Below are positions 44,601 to 54,780 of a DNA stretch of 64,000 bases, one piece after another. How positions within the stretch are numbered: position 1 is the stretch's first letter; each line of letters begins with the position of its first letter. Below the pieces are notes generated by a model. The model saw nothing but the letters and a program-made list of their open reading frames with translations. It did no database searches and was not told the DNA's origin. Both the position numbers and the translations under genes were made by a program. Where the stretch lies: contig JBHGNT010000010.1 in assembly GCA_043228905.1 (NCBI GenBank), forward strand, positions 2,418,001 to 2,482,000. The letters are read 5' to 3'. The stretch comes from Azolla caroliniana. Its lineage: Eukaryota > Polypodiophyta.

Positions 44601-44934
44601 TTTCACTCCATATCTCTAGCAGTAACCTTTGTTGGATGTGCGGTTTGGTTGGAGAAGACTTGCCTATATCGTTGTTTCCATAGAATCCAAAGAGTTATTG
44701 GGCTGACCAATTCCAACACCTCATGAGATTTGTCATTAAGAGGAGTGGAGTGGACATTGTCGCCGGAGGAGAAAAAGACCTCTTGTGCTTGTATCACCAA
44801 AGTCATCCCCTCCTCCCGATGCTCGTATTTGCCAATTGCGGCCTACCATGATAGCCAACATATATTTCCTCACTTGATTGAGCCTTGCACTTGACATAAT
44901 TGCAACAAGCAGCCAACCTCATTAATAATGAGTG
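41650..44934. other. Interior of MULE 2, largely without recognisable genes
   Basis: AT-rich sequence with GAATGA-type drift repeats at 42300-42700, GGGCTCCTCATT words at 42785-42840 and no supported gene. On the minus strand, 44603-44806 spells 'ELVSPITLWILWKQRYRQVF', a motif resembling the region after the RT of plant LINEs. It may be a captured retroelement fragment. Confidence 0.45.
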
Positions 44935-45074
44935 GGGCTCCTTTTGACAGAGTCGGGCTCCTATTGACAGAGGTTGTCAGACAGCGGGGCTCCTAGTCGG
45001 GTTCTTGTTTAGTAAGCGGGGCTCCTAGTCAGGCTCCCCAAGAAGTGACGATTTCTTCGCGCGTTTTTTTCCCC

Positions 45075-45187
45075 CCACATCGGACAGTGCAGGTCGCACA
45101 TGCCCTCGATTAAGCGACCTGCATCGTCCCTCTCCGCAATTCCCTCACGTGCCCTCTTCAATTTTTGGAGGTATTTAGACACGTCGA
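45075..45187 (-). repeat. MULE 2 right TIR
   Basis: The reverse complement of the left TIR with drift; palindrome 45083-45128. It runs into (GTAT)n (45187-45228), the inverted counterpart of the CATA blocks on the left. Confidence 0.82.
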
Positions 45188-45299
45188 TGTATGTATGTAT
45201 GTATGTATGTATGTATGTATGTATGTATGCATGCATGTTCATGCTTATTGCTATGAATGTAAATATGTATGTATCATGTATGTGTATGCAATATTGTAT

Positions 45300-46105
45300 A
45301 TACATCATATAAGAAGTTTTGTTCATCCCTTGTTAGGGTTAGAGTTGAATTTAGGGTTTCCTTTCCATCTCAGAGCGAGCGGAGGTCCTCCATCGCAGAA
45401 CAAATCAAGCTCGTCAGCAAACAAGAAACCCTATTCTCCATCTCATCTGGTACCTCCATCCCCTTGTCTCTTTTGCTTCATTTGTTGTTCAATCCCTTGA
45501 CGAGAGAGCATGTTTCCACAACCGATATTCCTTACGATTTTCGGTTTGTTTTCTGTGCTTTCCAACGTCTTTGTCGGAGCTTTTTGTTTTTGAAGATGTT
45601 TCTTTCGATTTTCTGTTCATTTTCATTTTTGTTCTTCGCGTGGTTTGATCTCTTTACTGAAGACGGCTTTTTGGAGACCTTTTCCTTCAAATTTTCTACA
45701 TTTCCTTCAAATTCTGCGTGTTCTGCAATTCGGTATCTCCATTGGATTTATTTTTCACTGCAGAGATTCCTTCATTTTGTACATGCGTGGATTTTCTGAT
45801 AAAAATTCAGAGCTTTTGATGTCTGATAATCCGTCAGTATTACGTTTCCTGTTATAGCTCAGTCTCCTGACTCGATCTTTTTTTATAGGTCTTTTAGCAA
45901 ATTACAAATTCCTGTGGTCTCTGTGCTTCAAGCCCTTGCTTCGTTTTCTGCAGCAAGTTATTCAATCATTTGGTACGTTTTTAGAGTTTCTTATCAAAAT
46001 TCTGACTTCCCCATGACAGACAATGGTTCAGATTTCTTGAATCCATGTTGTTTTCACAGATTACAGTAAATTCCAGTGTTTTGTGACTTAAAATCTGTCA
46101 TTTTC
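45300..46105 (+). promoter_or_regulatory. VIP5 promoter and 5' leader with telo-box and candidate leader intron
   Basis: A telo-box-like TTTAGGGTTT lies at 45350-45359, and such words are common in promoters of plant growth genes. A CT/purine-rich leader follows. A candidate 5' UTR intron starts at GTACCT (45450) and ends at TTTTCACAG (46059), followed by a 46-bp leader to the ATG at 46106. MULE 2 ends only about 100 bp upstream of this region. Confidence 0.5.
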
Positions 46106-48040
46106 ATGGCGGACAATGCTTCTCTTGATGACGAACTATTGGCAGCTGTTGGAAGAAGCAGTGGTGGAGGAGGAAGCAGAAAACCACCGTTTTCTCGTTC
46201 CTCTGTAAAACGAGGAAGAAGTGGAGAAAGCTCTGATGAAGATGATTATGAGGAAGGCCCTGGCGAGTTCAAAGCCGACACAGACGAGGAAGAAGAGGAG
46301 GAGGAGGAGGAAGAAGATTCAGAAACTGATAAACTGCAGGGAACTGGCAATAGAAAAGCTTCTGGATCTAAGATGCCTCTTAAAAAGAGAATAGATAAGG
46401 ATGAAGGATTGGATGATGGATATGCCTCTGATGATGCTCCTTCATATGGTAGTGATCTGTATAAAGATGAAGCAGACAAAGAAGAACTTGGTAAGATGAC
46501 AGAACTGGAAAGGGAGATGATCTTATTAGAGAGAGGAGAGAAGAGAGAAGATTACTTGGCTAGGAAGAAGGCTGGATCTCGACAACAGAAAGAGATTAGT
46601 ATTAATGGAGCCACTAGTAGGCAGAAAGACCTTCAAACTCCTCCTTCATCCTCTCGGATGAGATCATCGACCAGAGATTCTTCTCGGAGTGTTAACAAGA
46701 ATGCTCTCAATAAGCTTATCTCTGCAAGGCAACAGAAAGCACACGAGTCTGATCAGAGGAGGAATAGTTCAACTAGGAGGCCATCTCCCCCTAGCCACAG
46801 GAGGAGACCTGGTGGTGATGTTGAAGCTAGTGATGAATCACAAAATAGTGACGATGAGAGAGATCGAGACCATGACAGGCGAAGGTATTCTAGAAATACT
46901 AGTGTTAATGATGGTGGCCATAGTGACGATGATCAAGAGGATCATCATGCTGATATCACTCTAGAAGATGTGAATAGCATTACCATCAAAAGATCTAAGC
47001 TTGCAAAGTGGTTCCTTGAACCTTTCTTTGAAGAAATCATTGCTGGATGCTTTGTAAGGGTTGGTGTAGGGTCGAAAGATAATCATAATATGTATCGTCT
47101 ATGTCAAGTAAAGAATGTAGATGCAAGAGATCATGACAAACAATATAAATTTGAGAATAGGATGACTCATAAATGGCTGAATCTTGTATGGGGTGATTCC
47201 GAAGCAAGATGGCAAATGGCTCGGATTTCTGATCAAGCACCAACTGTAATAGAGTTTAATCAGTGGTGTAGAGAGGTTGAGAAATCACACTCTCGCAAGC
47301 CATCTTTGGTAGATATAACAGATAAAAAAGAAGCTATTGCCAAGCTAAATACTTTTGTTTATTCTGCCGATCTTGTTAAGAAAATGCTACACGAGAAGAA
47401 AATGTCTTTATCTAGGCCATCAAATGTGGCCGCGGAGAAGGACAGACTTCTAAAAGAGATGGCTATTGCTGAAAGTAAAAATGACCATGTTGATATTGAG
47501 AGAATCCAGGTGAGGCTGAAGGAGTTAGAAGCATATTCAATGCAGAATCAGAATAAGAATGCAAAGGCTATGGCATTAGCAGAGATGAACAAGCGGAACA
47601 GGTTTGAGAATTTCAAGAATGCTTCTGAATTGAAGCCAGCAAGCCATGCAAGGGCTGGTGAAGCAGGATATGATCCATTCTCTCGTAGATGGACACGTTC
47701 ACAGAACTATTATGATAAGACTTCTAATGGTGAGATTAATGAATCATTGAAAGAAGGTGAAGATGCCAGTGCCATTGCTGCTGATTCTGGCAAGCTTATA
47801 GATACGAAAGCTCCTTTCACTGAGGATAAAAAGCTATTTTCTCTACATGATTTCGATCTTCCAATAAGTTTAGCGGGAATACAGAAGTTTGGCGGTGCGC
47901 TTGGTGCTCATTTGGCCTTCATTGCGAGGAAGCAAAGAGTTGAAGCTACCTGTGGAGTTCCTGTTGAGAACAGCGATGGGAGAAGGCATATGCTTACGCT
48001 CACTGTTAATGACTACAAACGAAGAAGAGGTTTGCTGTGA
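46106..48040 (+). CDS. VIP5: RTF1 homolog VIP5, PAF1 complex subunit
   Basis: VIP5 is the plant RTF1, a PAF1-complex subunit that promotes H2B ubiquitination and H3K4/K36 methylation during transcription (in Arabidopsis it supports FLC expression). Single coding exon of 644 aa from the ATG at 46106 ('MADNASLDDELL'). Residues 40-75 are acidic with a poly-Glu run. About 130-155 ('MTELEREMILLERGEKRED') matches the conserved histone-modification segment of RTF1. About 180-280 is Ser/Arg/Asp-rich. The Plus3 domain is at about 284-395 ('LEPFFEEIIAGCFVRVGVG', 'YRLCQVKNV', 'HKWLNLVWG'). A charged helical region follows (about 440-520). Length is close to Arabidopsis VIP5. The frame also runs upstream without ATG, so 46106 is the natural start. 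Confidence 0.95.
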   Translation: MADNASLDDELLAAVGRSSGGGGSRKPPFSRSSVKRGRSGESSDEDDYEEGPGEFKADTDEEEEEEEEEEDSETDKLQGTGNRKASGSKMPLKKRIDKDEGLDDGYASDDAPSYGSDLYKDEADKEELGKMTELEREMILLERGEKREDYLARKKAGSRQQKEISINGATSRQKDLQTPPSSSRMRSSTRDSSRSVNKNALNKLISARQQKAHESDQRRNSSTRRPSPPSHRRRPGGDVEASDESQNSDDERDRDHDRRRYSRNTSVNDGGHSDDDQEDHHADITLEDVNSITIKRSKLAKWFLEPFFEEIIAGCFVRVGVGSKDNHNMYRLCQVKNVDARDHDKQYKFENRMTHKWLNLVWGDSEARWQMARISDQAPTVIEFNQWCREVEKSHSRKPSLVDITDKKEAIAKLNTFVYSADLVKKMLHEKKMSLSRPSNVAAEKDRLLKEMAIAESKNDHVDIERIQVRLKELEAYSMQNQNKNAKAMALAEMNKRNRFENFKNASELKPASHARAGEAGYDPFSRRWTRSQNYYDKTSNGEINESLKEGEDASAIAADSGKLIDTKAPFTEDKKLFSLHDFDLPISLAGIQKFGGALGAHLAFIARKQRVEATCGVPVENSDGRRHMLTLTVNDYKRRRGLL

Positions 48041-48934
48041 GAGATCTCACCAGAGTATTGGGTTGGTATATATGTATTGGTGATATGGTCTGTTTTGGAT
48101 TCTTGAATTCTTATTCTTACTCTGAATGATGTCTAAGGGGATGGCTACGAGATCTCACTAAAATTCTATGAAATTGTGGTTTCTAATGTGATTGATCATG
48201 ACTCTGCAACGTTTGGGCAACCTAAAAATGGAATTTATATTGCAGACGGTCGATCTGAATAGCTAGAGAATTGATTTCATAGAGGCACAAAAGCTTTCTA
48301 GTGATCTGTACCCTTTGAAGCATTTGTCGTGGTAGATTCTATCATTTGACAGCCTGTAAATGGAATTTATGCAGCAGAATCTTTGTCTAAGTAGCTAGAG
48401 AATTTATTTCATATGCTTTCTATTGATGTATAGCTTTCAAGCGTTCATGATGGTAGCTTGACATGTATGGAAGCTAAAAATGATACTTTGTAGCTTAAAT
48501 TTTACTCAGAAATTTCTGATTTCTATGGCCTAGAGCACATACTTGAGATAATTGATAAACATAAGAAAGAACATTAAAAACTATTGCAGGTTCTTTTAAA
48601 TAAGTCATTCAAACCCATGAGAACTTTTAAATGAGAATTTATTGTCTTGTCTTTGCTATATTGGAATGTGCTATTAAGGTTCCATTCAGTAATACATTTG
48701 GGCATATGGTTATAAGTTTTCTAACCTTACTGCTGTAATGTATAACTTGAGGTTGCTTCTCTAGACAGTAATTTGCAAAGATAGAAACAAATGCTTTTGA
48801 ACATTGTTAAATCAAGATTTTGCAATCTGGAACATTTTGTTATACAAATTGTCGACTTAAATTTTGTAGATAAATAACATACAAACTTATGTCCATCTCT
48901 TCATTTGCGCTTTCAAAGAGGACTGATTTGTCGA

Positions 48935-49005
48935 ACAAGGGTTGAGTTGGCACAATCAGTCCTCTTTCAAAGCACAAAATTTGAGGTTTCAAGTCCTTGT
49001 TGGCA
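48935..49005 (+). other. tRNA-like (SINE head?) stretch
   Basis: 'GAGTTGGCACAATCAG' resembles an A-box and 'GAGGTTTCAAGTCC' about 35 bp later a B-box, in tRNA order. There is no acceptor stem pairing, so this is at best a tRNA-derived SINE remnant. Confidence 0.3.
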
Positions 49006-49419
49006 AAATCTTAGTGCCAAAGAAGGATGTCGATGTAATCTTAGTGGTGTCGAGTGTTTCTATGCCTAGTATATGGAGTAGTTGGGATATTAAATTGTGA
49101 ATGTTGTAATTAGATAAGCAATTTTAGTAAAACCTAAATTTGTGTGTCTCCTATTTGTATATATTCTATACCTCTTTAAATAAGCTAACCATGTTCAAAT
49201 GAGTACAAACTATTATGGTGTTATGGTAGTAATTAAATTGGAGTTTTAAAGCAACAATAATTGGAATTCAAACCTCTCGATAGAACCTAGTGTTTATCGT
49301 TTCTAAAAGACTGATTAGTTCAATGGTTTAGACCATTGGATAGTGAATATAGTAACTTGAGTTAGAATGTCACGATAATTGTTGCCTCTTCTTCTTTTGA
49401 TTTTGAGCCTTCCACTAAT

Positions 49420-49990
49420 TTGAGCCTAGTAGCTCTACTTGAATATTGATATGGCCTAACTATTATACTTGTTTGATAGGATTTCCTACTCTTTCTTTAA
49501 TATGGGATTTCCTACTCTTTGTTCAACATCCATAGAGGCAAATTTTGATGGAAGTGAATTATGGTTCTATGGTCAAGTGGTAGAAGAGTGGTGGCCATGG
49601 TGTGCAAGGAAACAAATGTTCACTCAAATGATGTATTGGATGGTTTCTCTACTTTCTTGGTATGGTGAGTGGTCATAGAGGATTGTGATATTTTCTCCCT
49701 TGCTTCTTGTTCTTTTGATTTTGAGCATCTTCCACTAAATTGAGCCTAGTAACTGGACTTGAACCTTGATATGGCCTAACAATTATGTTTGTTTGATATT
49801 AGTGGATTTCATAAACTTGTTTGATATCCTTTGAGGCAAATTTTGATGGAATCGAATTATGGTTTGATCTATTGGCAGAAGAGCAATGGCCATGGCATGT
49901 AGGGGAAACAAATATTCTCTTGAATGATGAGTATGGAGGGTTGGTCTACTTTCTTAGTATTATGAGTGGACATAGGGGGGGCTATGATAT
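49420..49990 (+). repeat. Two-copy direct repeat, about 315 bp apart
   Basis: Copies start near 49424 and 49739 and share 'TTGATATGGCCTAAC', 'GAGGCAAATTTTGATGGAA', 'GAATTATGGTT' and 'GGCCATGG'. They have drifted considerably and contain no coding motif I recognise. Confidence 0.75.
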
Positions 49991-51179
49991 TTTCTCAACG
50001 GGATTTATGAGTAATTCATTGGGTGTCTGCAAACTTATAATTAAGTCCTCAAATTCTTAATTATCATGCACATATGGTTGAAGTTTTGGCATTGGCCAAC
50101 AATGACGAAAATTTGTAGGGTGGGATCATATAAATTGTGGATGAATTGATCCATAACTTTTTTCGTCAATCATCTTATGATTGTTGTCACACCTATTCTA
50201 TAGGCTTTATGTTTGGAGTTTGTACTCTCATTCAATTTCATTTGCTTATTGTTTGAGGAAGAAGAATTGGCTAATGAGATTCCGCTTTGAACCTCTCATT
50301 ATGTTCATAATTGTTGCCCACTTCTGTAAAATGAGATAGGAGCTTGCATATATGGGCTGATTTGCTATCTATAATTCATATTACCACTAGAGAGTGTGGA
50401 TCTCCTCTCTCATTCAACAAAGGTTAACCACGTTTGTTTGGCTTGGAGGGTGGTGAGTAGTTTGGGTTTGATGTGTTTTTTTTCAACACCATCATCTTTG
50501 TATGCTAGGTTGTTGGTGATTTGTGATTTTGAGATCCTACCAAGGGCTCCTCACGATCTATGAAGTACTAACAAAGTGAAAATAAGGCATGGTCGTGGTG
50601 TTTGTGAACATGGATACAAATTTGGTGTTCACGAGCCTTAGCTATTTTCATGTTCAACTATGTACACGCTCCTAAGATTGATTGAATCACATAGCATTTG
50701 TTTGACCAAAACTCAATTTCTACATTCAAGGCTTTTGGTGAAGGATTCTGTCTTCGTTGGTGCACATGAGTTTAATTAGGGTTAACTTAGGACAACCTTT
50801 CTTGGGAGAAGGGGATGCTGAGGTGTTACTATGATAATTGAGTTTTATATTCTTAAACCTACTCCCTAGTCCATTATTGGCTTTCTTAGGGCTAATTGAT
50901 ATATGGGATGTACACTTTTGTGGTGAACATCTATATAAAATACCATATATATATATATATATAATATGATAATTAGCATGCCATCACAAAAAGGTCATAA
51001 GGAGACTTGGACCCATGATGATTACAATATGAATGTTATAAACTTGATAATTTATGCTAATGTATGGTATAGACTTGATATTACGATATGCTACCACCTA
51101 TTATCGGCTAATGCATGAATGGCAAAATGGCATGCGTGCATGAAAATATCGAGTGGCCATCATGCATAGATATGACGTG

Positions 51180-51530
51180 GCAAGCATGCATGTGTCTAAT
51201 GATGTTATATAAACAAGTTCTCTAGTTATTGATGAATCTTTTCATTCAAACTCCTGAGAGCAAGAGAGAATGGATGAAAAGAATAGAAAAATAAGGGAAG
51301 AATGTAACTATATTAACAAGAAGAACAAGATTACACGAATACACCGAAAACTATAGTCAAGTACACATGTGTCTAACTATGCCTATATAGGCAAAGTTCT
51401 CGAGTTATTGATGAATTATTTTGGTTCATGCTAGTTTTCAACGTATTCTTGTAATCCTATCATTCTTGTTAACATAATTACATTCTTCTCTGATTTTCCC
51501 CACTCCTTTCTTCCATTCTATCTTATTTTT
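51180..51530. repeat. LTR-like direct and inverted repeat complex
   Basis: A direct repeat ('GTTCTCTAGTTATTGATGAA' at about 51215 and a copy at about 51395) is each preceded by ATATAA or ATATAG. An inverted pair (about 51268-51352 and 51436-51525) shares 'GAAGAATGTAA' and 'TTAACAAGAA'. This looks like two LTR fragments joined head to head. Confidence 0.55.
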
Positions 51531-52860
51531 GGCCACTACACACTTTTGGTGCTTTTCAAGGGTGCTTAAGAACCTTGGAAACCAAATTGTCACAAAACTT
51601 TCTTTGTTGACATGTTTTCTTAGTATAAGCTCTATTTGGAGGACAGAATCACGGAGCTATACACGAGAAATACTCACAAGTTACTATATTTGCTCATAAG
51701 ATGAAGAACTACAATAGGGACACTTTTAATATGCCATTCCATTTAAATAAAGATATAGAAAACTAAGGTTGAGATATGAAGTCGGGTTATTAGATTCAAA
51801 GATCAATGTTCTAACATTTTACATCATGTGAGATAAACCTTAGCGGCATGGGATTATTCACATCGAAATTAGAGAAACAATATAGCAAGGTTCTATCATA
51901 ATTTGAAGATGGGAGAAGCAGAAAAGTAATGTGTTTCACAGCTTCAAAACTCAAGATAAACCCTTAAAACAAAACATTAAGGTTTTCTTGAGATGAGTAA
52001 TCAGGTTATTGGATTTAAAGTTCTATGTCCTAGGCACTAGATCATAGACCCATAATCATTTCCATCGAAATGCGCAATCTATAATGGGATGCGATTTAAG
52101 TTCTTCATCAAACTAGACGAAATAATTTTTATTCCTTCAAATTTTCCACTTGGGGTTGTAGCTAGTTTCTTAAGGATGGAAATGAGCTAATCAATGGACA
52201 ATCAAAAGGAAGTGCATGAATGGTGACCGGGCCTAGACAAGCCAAACAAACAACTAAAGTCTTTCCAGTAGACAAATTTTTGTGATTCAATGAGGTTGGG
52301 AAAGAAAAATTACCAATGGATGGCCATAGAAGTATACATGTCATAGGATTGAACGGATGCAAGCCCAACCAAAGAACTAACAGATTGCTACCCAATTGAG
52401 TGACTTGTTGAAGTAGGAAAATGACTTATCAACGAAGAATCAAGACATAAGGAAACCTCGATATAGAACTCTATTGGCATTTCACAATGCGTGAACTAAC
52501 ATGTTCTAAAGTTTTGTTACTTTTAGGTAAATACTAGACAACATATGGAATTTGTGAACTTAATATTCCTAAGTCTTATTTTCTACTTTTAGACTTTAGT
52601 AATGGATTTCATTGCAATGGATTTGTGTCCGGGGGTATGTATCATGTATGCATTAGCAGGATAAGATAAGTCCAAGATGATCACATTACATACTTAGAAC
52701 CCAAACATTGGGCGAGGAAGACAATGGAGGAGAGAGCATATAGATAGATCGACGAAAATCTCTGTATTTTGAATGATGGAGAAAGGTAGAAATATCATCA
52801 ATCTCTCCTGTTATTGCATCTGATTCTGTTACCATAGGTTATTTGTGAAGAAACCCTCGT

Positions 52861-54780
52861 ATGAACCTACAGAGGAAGTCTCCGTATGTAATGGATTTTG
52901 AAGCATATGCACCAGAAGGTATTTATTTTCCTGCTCTTTAACCCCCATGTGAGATAAATATAAAAGAAAGGTATGGAAGTTTTTATATTTCATGTATGCT
53001 GAGTATCAATATGTGCTCTGTATATATGTGTGGATATGGATATGGATAGGCTCCTACCCATATGTGGACCAGTATGTTGCATATCATCAATATATATCTT
53101 GATCAATTGATGATTGGATCCATGTATGGAACGGTATGATGCATATAATGATATGTTTTGATCAATTGATGCATGGATACATGTATGGATCAATGCGATG
53201 CATATCAATATGTCAATAGATTATATGTTATGGAGGTTTGTTCAGCTCCATGTATGCATTATGGATCAAATTTGTTTTTGCAAATTCATTCTGTTGAACT
53301 AAATTTGATGCATATTGTTATATGGTTTGCTAAATTTGATGCATGGAACTAGCCATGTGGAAGTTGATTCATATGGGGTTTACCCTGATATTTAGTGAAG
53401 ATTACTGAGCAAATGTTTGTGTAAAATTTTGCAAATCTTGGATCAAAAGAAATAACAGGAAGCCATCAAAACCTTCGATGGGGATAGAGATGTTCACTGC
53501 TGCAAAATAATAAAGGAGAATTTTGATAGAAAAAAGTGGACACAAATGAATTATATTTTACCTTTTTTAGGTTAAAAAAATCCAAGAGGGGGGAAAACAA
53601 TGGCACTGACTATGTATGGGAATTTCGATAAAAAGATTTCTTTGTCATGTCAGTGGTGAATTGAGATTATAACCAATATCTTATAGATGTGGAGTTTAGG
53701 ATGCTTATTCGTTATTACAGGTGGAACCTTTATTGATGATGATTTGAATAGTGATAAAAATGGAGGAGAGACTTCTAGTAATATACCTCCTGAGGTCCTC
53801 TTCTATGTGATCCCATACATGAACCTGCAAGACATCCTCAACATGGAATGTGTTTGTAAATATTTGAGACAATGGGTCAGAAACGATATCCTATTGTGGC
53901 GAAAATTGCATGTAGAACCTCCTTTGAGCAGAAAACTAAGAAATCGTGATCTTATCAAACTATTCAATCGGACAAAAGGAAAACTTGAATGTCTCATTTT
54001 GGTGGATTGCATGATGATTACTGAAGGTATTATTCGTCATATCATTCTATCAAGTCCAATGCTTTACAAGGTGAGGCTTCCGACCTTCTTATTTTTACCT
54101 TCCTTATGAGTCAAATTTAGGTCTAGGAATAGTTCCACTTCTTCTATGTGATTCCTATTTGCTAACTTTGGATGTAGTTTTAGAAAGATGACTAACCACA
54201 AGATCTTGACTTACAGATTTGTCTTCCCAATTGTACGATGGTAAATGCTGGATCAATGGTGCAAATGGTTAATGAACGCGATGATAGGGGAATGGCCCCT
54301 CTAAAGGAAATGAAACTACATAACATAAGTGGCCTAGAGAGAGAACACTTGGAAAGTTTGCTATCAATGATGAGTTCTTTACATACCACAATTAAGCCTC
54401 GATATTATCATGAACCACATGAGGTTTACTCTTCTGATGGGAGAGCGATTGATGTTGAAGTGTGTCCCAAATGTAGCAATGTGAGGCTCGTGTACGATTG
54501 CACTAGGGAAAGATGCCGACAAAAGCCGGAGTGCCGAGGGTGCATTTTGTGTGTGCTTAGGTGTGTGGAATGTGGTATATGCATGGAAGAAGATGAGTGT
54601 GAAGAAACATTATGCCACGATAACGTGTGCTTGAAGTGTTGGTTGAAACTGTCTAAATGTGGAGAATGTAACCGACCTGAGTGTGGTCGCCATGCTAATT
54701 GGATGTCAGACACTGTATTTGTTTGTGATGAATGCACCAATTCTTCGTGGGACGAAACCGGAGTGGAGTTTGACTTATAG
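52861..54780 (+). CDS. SKIP14-like F-box protein with Cys-rich C-terminus
   Basis: Exons 52861-52918, 53721-54070 and 54217-54780 give 323 aa. The ATG at 52861 is the first after an in-frame TGA at 52846, and the GAAG|GT junction restores 'APEGGTFIDDD'. The F-box spans about 40-80 ('IPPEVLFYVIPYMNLQDIL', 'VCKYLRQWVRNDILLW'), which should bind SKP1/ASK in an SCF ubiquitin ligase. An LRR-like stretch follows ('LECLILVDCMMITEGIIRHI'). Residues about 215-315 are Cys-rich ('VCPKCSNVRLVYDC', 'CRGCILCVLRCVECGIC', 'EETLCHDNVCLKCW', 'VFVCDEC'), a probable zinc-binding tail. That order matches SKIP14 (At3g26000) as I remember it. It lacks SKIP14's long N-terminal region, so either this lineage is short or an upstream exon was missed. 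Substrate unknown. Confidence 0.82.
53040..53220. repeat. Tandem repeat of about 60 bp in the first intron of the F-box gene
   Basis: Three drifting copies of 'TTGATCAATTGATG', 'GGATCCATGTATGGA' and 'GATGCATATCA'. Confidence 0.65.

Larger units (their letters stand above)
40100..45190. mobile_element. Mutator-like element 2 (non-autonomous, about 5.1 kb)
   Basis: TIRs at about 40100-40192 and 45075-45187 pair with each other and with the TIRs of element 1 through the shared words GTGAGGGAAT, GGTGCAGGTCGC and AAGAGGGC. They are more diverged from each other than those of element 1. No transposase is present inside, so it would need one in trans. Subterminal words are GGAGCCCGAC on the left (40218-40295) and GTCGGGCTCC on the right (44935-45045), different from element 1. 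The interior includes CT-rich DNA, a nested small transposon (40580-41646), a gene-free stretch and a LINE-like fragment near 44600. Confidence 0.75.
48041..52860. other. Intergenic DNA between VIP5 and the F-box gene
   Basis: No gene was recognised. It holds the VIP5 3' UTR, two tRNA-like stretches (near 48935-49005 and 49310-49375), a two-copy roughly 315-bp repeat, (TA)n at about 50946-50963 and an LTR-like inverted arrangement at about 51180-51530. Confidence 0.5.

Noticed and set aside
45009-45799. Overlapping ORFs across the MULE 2 right TIR and the VIP5 leader
   Set aside because: They start in (GTAT)n and run through the presumed promoter and leader intron of VIP5; no protein likeness.
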